Below are positions 29,665-39,288 of a stretch of 64,000 bases of DNA, in pieces; position 1 is the stretch's first letter, and every line of letters starts with the position of its first letter. The notes under the pieces were generated by a model. That model made no database searches. It was not told the DNA's origin and saw only the letters and a list, made by a program, of their open reading frames with translations. Origin of the DNA: Isochrysis galbana (Eukaryota; Haptophyta; Isochrysidales; Isochrysidaceae); NCBI GenBank assembly GCA_018136815.1, contig CM030938.1, forward strand, positions 1,648,202 through 1,712,201, read 5' to 3'. A program made the translations under genes and the position numbers.

Positions 29665-30053
29665 GGCGGTGGTGAAGAGGGGGAGAGGGAGAGAGGGAGA
29701 GGGAGCGAGGCAGAGGGAGGCAGAGGAGAGGAGAGGAGAGGAGAGGAGAGGAGAGGAGAGGAGAGGAGAGGAGAGGAGAGGAGAGGAGAGGAGAGGAGAG
29801 GAGAGGAGAGGAGAGGAGAGGAGAGGAGAGGAGAGGAGAGGAGAGGAGAGGAGAGGAGAGGAGAGGAGAGGAGGGGAGAGGAGAGGAGAGGAGAGGAGAG
29901 GAGAGGAGGGGAGGGGAGGGGAGAGGAGAGGAGAGGAGAGGAGAGGAGAGGAGAGGAGAGGAGGGGAGGGGAGGGGAGGGGAGGGGAGGGGAGAGAGGGC
30001 AGGAGAGAGGAGAGGAGAGGAGGGGGAGGGGAGGAGACGAGGAGGAACCGGGG
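29665..30053. repeat. GGAGA pentanucleotide satellite in a divergent promoter
   Basis: A nearly pure (GGAGA)n array of roughly 260 bp (about 29725-29990), with interspersed GGGGA variants near 29870 and 29905-29920 and at the 3' end. It lies between the start codons of two divergent genes (29642 minus, 30255 plus). The array is purine-only on the plus strand. Long frames through it read Gly-Glu-Glu-Arg-Arg repeats and are artefacts. Confidence 0.95.
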
Positions 30054-30254
30054 GGAGCGTACACGAGTTTAAGGAGTACTTTAAAAAGTACCTCTCTCTC
30101 TGCACGTGCCGTGGAGGTCGATATAAATAGCAGTACTGAGGAAGAGCTCGTCCTACATATCGTCGGTCCTCGGGGGGACTACTCCTACTCTATATCTGGA
30201 TCGATGAGCCCCAGAAATAGACGGCGAGGGGGGGGGGAGGGGAGAGAGGAACGA

Positions 30255-31037
30255 ATGCGGTGGTCCGCCATCGCGCGGTGTCGCCTCACCTCACCGGGCG
30301 GCGCGCTGAGCCGGAGCGGGCTGTGTAGAGTACACCAGCCTCACTGGCTGGACACGCCCGCACCCCTCCGTCTTCCCTTCCCTTCCCGCCATCTCGCGGC
30401 CGCGCGCAGGGCTGGGAAGGAGGAGCCAGAGCTGGGCACTGTGATGGATAGGTTCCATCCACGGCCCACGTGGCTCAAGGGGTGGGGCGGGTGGTGCAGC
30501 TCGACAATCGCGCTGGCTCAGCTGCAGCTCGCCATCGGCTTCACTGTACCCACCTTCAAGACCCATGCCGCCTTGCTTTTTGAAGAGGTCGGGGTAGCGC
30601 TCGCCAGAGCAGACGAGGCAGAACTCGCCAGGCTCACAACACCCTCATGTTTGGCGACGATGCTCTCCGCACTGCGTTCGCGCGCCAAAGGAGAGAAGCA
30701 TCAGTGGATCTCGCACGGCGTCAACGCGTCTATCAAGCAGATTCGACTGGGCCATTCCTCGCGCAATCGTGACCGCAAGTTTGCGCAGGTCACGTGTGCA
30801 ATCGAGGCCAAGATGGTTTACGAGGTGCGAGACGCATCAGGAAAGCTAGTTGGCAGCACGGGGAGCGAAGCAGCACCGCACGCGGTGACCGACTTCTGGG
30901 TTTTCGAACGCATGCTCGCGGAAGGTGGTACGTGGAGGCTGAAAGAGCGTTTGGGCTCTTTCTCTGAACTCACCTCCTCTACCACAACCTCAACGCTTGA
31001 AAATGGCACGGGGAAGCCCTCCTCGCCAGGTGGCTAG
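30255..31037 (+). CDS. Tim44-like domain protein, probable mitochondrial ribosomal protein mL45
   Basis: 260 residues from the ATG at 30255. This start gives a presequence rich in Arg and Ser without acids (MRWSAIARCRLTSPGGALSR); the in-frame ATG at 30111 gives an acidic N terminus and is rejected. From about residue 100 it carries the Tim44-like fold: ALLFEEVGVALARADEAELA, LTTPSCLATML, then beta strands IKQIRLGH, FAQVTCAIEAKMVYEV, and VTDFWVFERMLAEGGTWRLK. The last motif (V-x-D-x-W-V-F-E-R...W-R-L) is conserved in mL45 and in Tim44 C-terminal domains. The length is closer to mL45 than to full Tim44, which also has an N-terminal coiled coil absent here. mL45 sits at the polypeptide exit of the mitochondrial ribosome and contacts the inner membrane. 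Confidence 0.7.
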   Translation: MRWSAIARCRLTSPGGALSRSGLCRVHQPHWLDTPAPLRLPFPSRHLAAARRAGKEEPELGTVMDRFHPRPTWLKGWGGWCSSTIALAQLQLAIGFTVPTFKTHAALLFEEVGVALARADEAELARLTTPSCLATMLSALRSRAKGEKHQWISHGVNASIKQIRLGHSSRNRDRKFAQVTCAIEAKMVYEVRDASGKLVGSTGSEAAPHAVTDFWVFERMLAEGGTWRLKERLGSFSELTSSTTTSTLENGTGKPSSPGG

Positions 31038-31432
31038 GAAGGGAGACCTGGCCAATTCCAGGCTGGATGATAGGAAAATATAGATTTGTTCCTGTGCACT
31101 AATAGTGTTTCGGGGAGAAGGATTGATCATGCTATAATTGTTTGACGTGTTCGTGGAGCAGTTGCGACGATCGGATCAAGCATTGCGCCCTGGTGACTGG
31201 TGACGGCGATTTCCTTTTTGATTAATTGAACCTTTTAATTTCTCACCGCACACGCGGCCATGGACTCACTAGTTTAACGCAGCAAAAACTTTCTACACCC
31301 CCACTCTCCCGGCCCTTCCCCCCCCCCCCCCCCGTTATCAGGCGGCTCCCCACGTGCACTACTAGTGCTACTAGGGGGATAGATAGGAGTAGAAGGGCTT
31401 AGATGCTTAGATATGGTCCGGTGGCCCGCGCT
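31038..31432. other. Intergenic
   Basis: No gene recognised. A run of 16 C lies near 31318-31334, followed by a CACTACTAGTGCTACTAGG inverted motif. Confidence 0.5.
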
Positions 31433-32020
31433 CCCCCCCGGTGATCTTTCCCCCTCTTCCTTCTATGTCCCGGGTAGGCGGCGGCCTCAGTCCCGACTTA
31501 TTCTGTAAACAGGCACGGGACTTACATATTTTTCGGTGGGCGGAGCTCTCGCTCACGCCGCCCACTCTCTTCTCCGTGCTCTCTCTCCCCTCTCCTGCGG
31601 CACGCGCAATGGCGCGCCTGCGGCAAGCCTGCAGGCCTGCAGCTGCCCACTAGCGCCCCCCAGAGGCTGCCTAGAGGCCAGCTCAGGGGGCAGAGGAGGC
31701 TGGGTGGGTCTGGGCCCTAGCCGCTCCTGCCTCTCCCTCGTTGGCGCTCCTGAGCGCCCCTTGGGTCCCCACGCCGCACTTGTCTTGGGGGGGGGGGGGG
31801 GGGGGGCAACGGGGGGGAGGGTTGGAGCAACGGGCTGCGACACGTCGGGGCCCATGAGCAATGAGGACGAATCAGGCGAGTCTGTGGGGAGGAGAGTGGG
31901 TCTGTATGGCAATGTGCTCCTGGCAAGCCATAGGGCATGCCAGGGGCATGGGTGGTTCCTTCCCAATGGCAGGAAAGAATTCCATTTTTTGAGGGGTAGG
32001 CCAGGATATTCACAAATCTT
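31433..32020. repeat. Dispersed repeat C, copy 1
   Basis: Contains GCCAGCTCAGGGGGCAGAGG, then AGGCTGGG...CTGGGCCCTAGCC and CTCCTGCCTCTCCC, the same landmarks in the same order as 38170-38260 (GCGCAGCTCAGGGGGCTGTGG...CCCCTGCCTCTCCC). A run of about 18 G lies at 31789-31806. No frame looks coding; the minus-strand frame across it is Pro/Arg low complexity. Confidence 0.6.
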
Positions 32021-32824
32021 CACCTAGATGTTCCTCAAAAATGGCCAAGAAATATCCAGCGGCAGCCAAAATATCTCAAAAATATCGCTCAACACTATTG
32101 TTACAAGTGTTGTCTTGCTTGCAGCACGACCCCGGCCACGCAACCCGCCCACTCACCAACTTATGCTCTTTCCTTCTGCCCCCTTTCTGGTCTCACTCCT
32201 TGGTTCTTGTTAATGGTCCGTCCCTTTTTATCTATTCCAACACATGAGCGCACACCTCGTACACATTGCCTCCCTACGCCCTTCACGACACTACACGCCC
32301 GTGCGCTTATTGCGATTGAATCGCAACATTACCGATGCCTCCGTTTGATCAGCTAGAGATGTCGCACGATTTGCACCCAACCATACACTGCAGCAATGAA
32401 AACATTTGTGAGGCAAAATGCGATCCTAGCCACAAGGGACCAAGTTGGGGATTTCGTATGATTTGACGGCTTTTGACATTTGACTTTGGGCCTCGCAACG
32501 ATGTATGACGACTCCGGTGCATGTCGTGCCAAACTTACATGGAATCGATGTCAAGACGGTCCAAGAAATCCATTTGTTTGCACGAAATGCAACGTCAGCA
32601 ACCCGATACGCCGCCTCTCCTCAGGCGTCACGCACTAACGGTTGAATGAAACCCAACTTTGGCAGCCGCAACAGTTGGAAAGACAGTGTCACTTTGTGCC
32701 TTGAATGGCGAGTGGGTAGCTTGCGCATCTCGATGTGGAGAGCCGAGACGGGGTGCAACATGCTGACACGACGGGTGGCACGTGCGCGCCATTGGTGTAG
32801 AACTAATACGCGTCAAATGAGCAT
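32021..32824. other. Intergenic downstream of the HisN-HisC gene
   Basis: No gene or notable repeat recognised on either strand. Confidence 0.5.
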
Positions 32825-35800
32825 TTATGTCTTTAGCTTCTTTGCTGGTGGAGAAGCAAGCAGCTCTTCCAATGCGCCAATAAGCCGATGAGTCTGGTCA
32901 AGCGTGCCGAGTGAAACGCGGAGCCCCAGAGTACCTTCTGCATCCTTCTTAGGACGCACCTGAAGCAACGGGATAATAGGGTAGTGAGGTGTTTGGCTCG
33001 ATCCGAACCGCTTTGTCAAATGCAAATCACTCATAGCCAAATAGGCGTCGGAATTTGGCATCATGGTCAGCTCATCCGCACGTATGAGTCAAGAGCCTCA
33101 GCGAGGCAACGGACAAGCGACACGCCGGCTATCTCCGCGAGATCCGTACGCACCAAGATATCGCGCTCGCGCAGCCGCTTCTCAAGACCCACGGGGTCGT
33201 CAAAATAGCAGAATATGTAGTTTGCGGCGGACGGCCAGAATACGATGCCCTTTTGGGAAAGGAATTCTTCTGTAGGATGAGGGGGCCGGGCGATGTCAGG
33301 ATGGCGTGAGCTGCATGCCACGCATCGGCTGAGCATTGGCAATAAGAGCACAACGGCGAGAGTGGCTCTTAGCTGACGGGAGCCGGCATTCTCAGGAGCG
33401 CCACGGGTGCAAAATCCGTGTTCGCACCGAACTTGGGTTTTGATTGGTTGTTATGCTCGTTGACAAAATCAAAGACATAGTCTTTGTTTGCAAGCGCGGC
33501 GCGCAAAGCGACGATAGCGAGCTGATTGACATCGTATGGTCCACGAACCTGTGCAAGGAGCATACTTATGTGGTGAAACGTCATGATGACGTTAGACACA
33601 TCAGGCAGCGGATGAGCACAACAGGTATGCAAGTGAAAGGTGGTATGACGAAACGCACTGAGCACAGAGCCTTGATGTTCTCTTCATGTGAAATCAGGTA
33701 GCCGATGCGCAGCGAAGGCATGCCCCAAGTCTTAGAGAATGTGCGTGTCACGAAAAGATTGGGATACGCCGAGACCTGAGGAGGGTGATGGAAAAGGAAC
33801 ATGCTTGTTGGGTGCACCCAGTGATGATGGAGGTCTGAATCGTCATTAAGCGAAGCACAACGGACTGTGCGGAAAGCACGTGGCGACGAGATCGACCGGA
33901 ATCGCACGGTGCAGCACAGTGCGCATACAGATGGCAAGGATGGACGGGAGTGCCTAACAGCATAAGAGCGACTCCTCGCGAGAGGCAATTCGAGGGCGGA
34001 CGTCTCACCTCCCCAACCATGGTGGAGTCCTCACCCATGAATTCGAAGTAGCACTCGTCAACTAGCACAGCTGCGTGAGGCGCCGCTTTCACAATGGAGA
34101 GCATGTCGGCTTTGGAAATTGGGGTGCCTGCAGTGCACGATTAGGAAAGTAACACTATAGTGAGAGGCGTGAGCCTCGCACAGTGTGAGAACCGTGAGCT
34201 CCGCGCCCTCTAGGGCGTGGCACGCGAGGTGTGGATGGAATGCAGTGCAGGAGGGTTCGTATGGTGTGGCATGGTGAAGCGTACCGGTTGGGTTGTTGGG
34301 GTTCGAGAGGACAATCAGCGTCGTGCGTGGCGAGATGGTAGAAAGGACTGCCGCCGTGGGGAAGCCGTCCTCACGCGTAAACCATGGACGGAGGATCTTG
34401 AGGTTTTCGGTCAATGCGGCCTAATTGTGCACAATTCACAGGGATTCACTAACCCGGGCGGCTGGCACAGTCATTTGCACCAAGTCTTTGTGGACTTGGT
34501 GAAGAGCTGGGCCGGTGGAGTAGGGAAAGTGTGTCAGCTGACGCAACGCACTGCGCCACATCGCGCTCGCCAGCCGTCTGTATGCACCTGCTCATACATG
34601 GCGAACGTTGGTGCAGGGATGATGGCCTCGGATCCGTCTGGGCAGCACGCGCGGATGATGAGATCGATACCTGGATACCACGACAAAAGGCGTGCAGGGA
34701 AGATCGGATAGGAGAATGAGGCTCACGAAGGATGGCACTAGAGACAACCATAAGCGGGGTCTCTGCATCAAGAGCGGAAGGCGCGCACCCTGGTCGGAAC
34801 CGTTTGTGAACATGCACTGCGACGGCTTCACTCCCGCATACTCTGCTATGCGCTCATTGATATCGCCGTAGGCGGGGTAGCACTGCGTTGTACCCGACTG
34901 GATCTGCAGCACACGGTCGACAGAAAAAAGGTGAGCTCGGGCAGTGATCTGAGCCAGAAAGTCTCTGCCTGAAGGAGCTCGCCACTACGAAAGCCACATT
35001 TGGAGTGCCACATAGTCACAAGGCAAACCGTATTGGCTCGTGCACAGAACAGCGGCATGGGTACCGCCGAGTGACGAGCGGCCGGCCGGCTCGCAAGCCG
35101 GCAGGGATAGAGGCACGGGGCATCGCGCAGGCCTCACATGCGTGATGATAGCATCAGTCACGTGCGCTGGAGGTGGAACAGTCCTCTCGTTGAAGTCCAG
35201 GAGCAGGTGCTTCGTAGCCGACCGACCATCGAGGGGCGGCAAGTACGGAGCGAGGACCTGCGTAGAGAGTATGGGGAGCAGAATCATCCGCCGTGCGTCC
35301 GGCACCTAATGGATTCGTGTCGGTGTGCTGACCAAACTCCCTAGGCATACCACGCCGTGAGCTGGGGGCGGTGAGTACCTGAAGATGGGGCTTCACAACG
35401 AAGCCGGGCTTGACTCCCGGCGGCATGGCGAGGGCTGCGAGCGCAGCGGCATGCAGCGTTGCGTTGGACGAGGCAAGAACGCGCCCTTTCGATGTGCTGT
35501 GCGTGTTAATGGCGAGTGGCCCGCCATTCCAGTCGGAGACACTGGCATTTGCACCGAGCAGCACGGGAACAAGCGCAGCGTAGTCATAGATGCCGAGATC
35601 AGCCTCACAGACGAGATGGGCGCCTGACCGCGCAAAAGGATGACGAGGTGGGTGCCGTGCGCCTCGAGCACATGGATACGGTGCTCGCACTCATGCTCGC
35701 TACTCGCGCCGCGCACCGAATCCGGAGGCGACGAGCGCGTACGCGTAGCAATCGCACCCATACATGGGCTGCTTGACTTTGGTCTTTAGGCGGTCGAACG

Positions 35801-36861
35801 CCGCAGTCTCCTCTCCCACAGCGAACATGTGCGGCGTCGTGGCATAGAGCAGTGCCTCGGAGAGGTCGGTGACAGTGGCGTCGGCAGTGACGGGCGAGCC
35901 GTTCAGTAGAGTTTGTTTGCGAGAGGGAGTGCAGACGCCCACCCATCGCTCATTCAGAACTAGCGGGGTACAGTCGATGAAACGAATTGGTGAGGAGTCT
36001 GAAAATGAGCTGGGGCCAAGTAACAAACAGACGTGTGCGGTGGGGGCGCCAGCATCAAATGATTCGAGTCTGGCATCACATGATTTAAGCCAGCTACATG
36101 GTGCTCACTTGGCTGGTCGATGACTCCGATGATGGGGGTACCTTTGTGGCAGAGGCCAATAAGGATGCCGAATAGGGGCTTTCCTGAGTTGCATAACGGT
36201 AAGGCGTATGGTGTCAACCCAGCGGCTCTCAGCTCACTATAGCGACTTGGGACGGTCTCCTCAGAAGGCAGCACTGGCCGCGCCTGCCCACACGGGGGGG
36301 GGGGGCTACAAAAGTCGTGCGGGGCGCAACCCCGCAGCTACGCGCCGGCCGGAACCCATCAGCACAGTCGGATGGAGAGGCGCATCAGCTTGCGCAGCTT
36401 GGATGCTCCAGTCATGCCGCGGTCGCGCAGCCACGCAGCAGAGAAGGATCACACCCGCGCCGCGCCGAGGTCGAGCCCCAGGCCAGCGAGAGGGCAGCGA
36501 GCATCCTGCAAGCCGCAAGCCCGCCCCCCCTCCTTCTTGTTCTCTCACCAGTGATGAAGCTCTTGGTGCCATCAATCGGGTCGAGCACCCAGCAGAACTC
36601 AGCGTCCGCCTTCTCCGCTCCCATCTCCTCGCCGAGAATGCCGTGCGATGGGTATCTCTGCCCAATCTTCTCTCTCATTGCCGCCTCGGCATTGCGGTCC
36701 GCTGCAGTCACGGGGCTCTCTGCCGTCGGCCTCGCCGGCTCGAGCTTGGATTGGACTGGCAGTCCACGCTTCCGCCAGAAGGGCATCACTTCTCTCCTTG
36801 CAATCTCGGCCAGCTCGACCGCAAACGAGGAGAGCTCGTCGAGGAGCGAGTCGGACAGCAT
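32825..36861 (-). CDS. Bifunctional histidinol-phosphatase (IMPase type) / histidinol-phosphate aminotransferase
   Basis: Thirteen exons, complement of 32825-32959, 33154-33269, 33428-33548, 33659-33775, 34009-34127, 34285-34420, 34588-34670, 34789-34903, 35138-35257, 35379-35623, 35717-35959, 36109-36183, 36549-36861: 1938 nt, 645 residues, all introns GT-AG with agreeing phases. Residues 1-292 are HisN of the inositol-monophosphatase fold: GILGEEMG (metal Glu), LDPIDGTKSFITG (D94, D97), YGCDCYAYALVASG, and D224 in IYDYAALVP. Residues 293-645 are HisC, a PLP enzyme: LLLDFNERTVPP, YPAYGD, TNGSDQGIDL, SNPNNPTG, VDECYFEF, K498 (Schiff-base lysine in TFSKTWG), NYIFCYF, and R615 in LGLRVSLGT. HisC makes L-histidinol phosphate; HisN dephosphorylates it. 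The junction exon pair (35379 to 35257) is phase 0. No plastid leader is evident at the chosen start. A separate HisC start at about 35305 is the alternative. Confidence 0.85.
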
Positions 36862-37595
36862 GGGCGAGGAGGGAGGAGTAGCGCGTGCGCAGCCGCCGTC
36901 GCCGACCACCTCTCACGTGCTCAGGAGCTCTTCCCTTCCCTCTTCTTTACTTTTACCTCTCGCGAGACTTATCTCTCTCACGTGCTCAGGAGGACAAGTA
37001 GGTGGTAAAAGAATTACGCGCGTCCCCCTTTTTTAGGCGGGGTTAGTATGTACTCCTAGTTGACGGATGTTCTATGTCGCGCGCCAGGATTTGGGTGTGT
37101 TCGCGGTGCTGCCGCGGGGTGCATTTCGTTGAGTGCCGCGTTCACGCGGCGCGAGGAAGATTTGCAGAGATTCTGAAAGTGTTCAATTTGGCTGGGGTCA
37201 AGGGACTAGTCTAGTAGGTAGTTGACTATGTTCAAACGGTCAAAAAAAGTGTTTGAGTTGAGTTCGCCTTCGACTATTTTATATACCACCTACTTGTATT
37301 ACGTGTTACGTGGGTGGGCGGGTGCCGCTCCGCAGCTTCGGCGGCCCCTCCGCAACTCTGGATTTTTTGTCTCTCTCAGGTTGTTTGTTTGGGGTGCGGT
37401 CGTGTTCCCCCTCTCTGTACAATACTCAGGTGTCGTTCAGTCAATCATGGGACATCAATCGAATGGAGCCATCAAATGTCCATATAATTATTTATACAAC
37501 AATCCATTCTCGATGTTTAACACCTACGGCGCGCTTTTTCAGGGGCTGCGCTAATTTTGGCATTCAGTCCCTGGGTGCAACATCACAATTACACC
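36862..37595. other. Intergenic upstream of the HisN-HisC gene
   Basis: TCTCACGTGCTCAGGAG occurs twice (about 36911 and 36976), flanking a CTCTTC-rich stretch just upstream of the start codon. This is a candidate direct-repeat element in the promoter. The rest has no gene. Confidence 0.45.
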
Positions 37596-38040
37596 AAGTG
37601 CACGCCGTGCGTGCCGATGTGCATCGGGGACGCCGTGCGTGCGCATGTTGACTGGTTCCCTACAATTACGTAAACATGCAATATAAGAGAGATATCTCAC
37701 GGGGCACGTGTGATGAGTTGCAATCACCGTGCGTGCGCATGCCGAATTTTTTCTCTACGGTTCCTCTATGTTACCCCTACCCCGAGGCATACAACTACGT
37801 AAACATTCAATATAAGAGAGATTTCTCACGGGGCACGTGTGATGAGTTGCAATCACCCATGTGCACGCCGTGCATGCGCACGGCGCGATGTGCATCGGTT
37901 CCCCCGCGGGGACGCCGTGCGTGCGCATGCCGAATTTTTTCTCTGCGGTTCCTCTATGTTACCCCGAGGCATACAACTACGTAAACATTCAATATAAGAG
38001 AGATTTCTCACGGGGCACGTGTGATGAGTTGCAATCACCC
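37596..38040. repeat. Tandem repeat of three units with GC palindromes
   Basis: The block ACGTAAACATNCAATATAAG, followed by AGAGATNTCTCACGGGGCAC and GTGTGATGAGTTGCAATCAC, starts at 37668, 37797 and 37979 (spacing 129 and 182). The spacers share GCCGAATTTTTTCTCTNCGG and TTCCTCTATGTTACCCC. The longer spacer carries an extra 53 bp with the palindrome GCCGTGCATGCGCACGGC and related CGCCGTGCGTGCGCATG motifs. No frame is coding. Confidence 0.85.
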
Positions 38041-38530
38041 CGTTTCTTACCGCACTCCATCGGGGGGGGTGAACCCCCCCCCTCTCCCTCTCTCCGTTCT
38101 CCTCCACCTGTGTCCCCGCGGCGCGTCGCGATGCGGCGCGCCACGGCCTGCTCTCAAAGGCCCTTTGGGGGCTCCCAGAGGGCTAGCAAGGCGCAGCTCA
38201 GGGGGCTGTGGAGGCTGGGCTCAGCCCCTGGCCCCCCCTGCCTCTCCCACGCCCACGCTTGACGCTTGCCTCGCTGGCCCTGGGAGCCGCCCGAAGTCCT
38301 CTGTCTGCCTGGCGACCAGGGATGGGGGGGGGGAAGTCAGCTCGAGGGCAGGCCCATGCTGGGCGCGGGAATGCGAGTCACGGCCCGCGCCCACTAGGGG
38401 TCTGGGCGCCAGAGTGTTGATTGCCCAGCCCCTGCCAGAGGGCAGGGGCGCAGGGGCTGGGCTTGATTGTAGCGGGCCCACCCCGGGGTGTCCGCGATGG
38501 AGAGAGGGGGGCGCGAGGCCCCCATTAACC
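38041..38530. repeat. Dispersed repeat C, copy 2
   Basis: Starts with a G9/C9 snapback (CGGGGGGGGTGAACCCCCCCC) similar to the opening of dispersed repeat B at 4748, then the landmarks shared with 31600-31740. Includes two CAGGGGC/GCCCCTG inverted pieces near 38425-38460. Confidence 0.55.
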
Positions 38531-38699
38531 CCCACTTATCAAAGTAGGTTGAGGGCCTCCATATTAATGTATAACCCACTAGGGAAGGCCGGAAGGCCTG
38601 GCCCCCACAACGGAGTGGTAGCCACCCGAAGCCACAAAATACCAACGCAGGAGGCTTGCTCCTCCCTTCGCCCCCCAACGCGAGGCCCAAAGTAGTGTA

Positions 38700-38852
38700 C
38701 ATTGGCCGACCCCCCAAAACCAAAGAAAAAGGAACGAGGGGGGGAGCGGTAAGGGAGAGTAGAGGTAGGGATATAGGCGATGTCGGCGGGAGAGCGGAAG
38801 AGTGCGGGACACAAGTAGCTTAGCGGACACCTTCAAGAATTTTTTTTAGTTA
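38700..38852 (+). repeat. Dispersed repeat B, copy 2 (tRNA-like 3' part)
   Basis: CCCCCCAAAACCAAAGAAAA, then GGAACGAGGGGGGGAGCGGT, then GATGTCGGCGGGAGAGCGGA, and finally ACACCTTCAAGAA directly before eight T. Each piece corresponds in order to 4848-4998. The A-box is more degenerate here than in the first copy. Confidence 0.4.
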
Positions 38853-39288
38853 TTAAGCTGCCGTGCCCAATATACATATACATATACAATATAGGTGATA
38901 GCCCCGAATCTTCATTTTTATGCGTGTGCGTGGAGCGACAAGGACATATGACTCACATGGAGAGAGCACATGCTCTTTGTGGAATGCGCGCTCCGCGCAG
39001 GGTGGCTCGTGCCGTTGCGCGCGCTCGCGCTAGAATGTCTTTCGAGTGCGTCCTTTAAAGAGGGCAACGCTCTTTCAGGCGCATTGTAGGGGCGTGATAG
39101 CCGGACTGAATCGTTGGGACAAATTCTACCACGAGTCATCAACACTCCGGGGGTTCCTCCGTTGTGGTAGACTCAAGATTCTAGCTGTGCCTCGTAGCTT
39201 CACTCAGCGCAAAGGAGGTAGCCCCGCCACCCCCTTTCTTTTAAACAAGAATGAGCCATGTGAGCCCATAGCGTGTGATACCAAACGC
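38853..39288. other. Intergenic downstream of DNAAF4
   Basis: A short ATACATATACATATACAATATAG run lies near 38872. No gene recognised. Confidence 0.5.

Noticed and set aside
28969..30072. 367-codon plus-strand frame
   Set aside because: Antisense shadow of the two-exon minus-strand gene, followed by Gly-Glu-Glu-Arg-Arg from the GGAGA array.
35138..35623. HisN and HisC as two separate genes
   Set aside because: Considered first. The 121-nt spacer has a donor (CAG|GTACTC) and an acceptor (CGCAG|GTC) with matching phase 0, and no in-frame stop remains after splicing. Kept as the alternative, not the main call.
36208..37008. 266-codon plus-strand frame
   Set aside because: Antisense to HisN exon 1 and its 365-nt first intron, with no domain-like composition.
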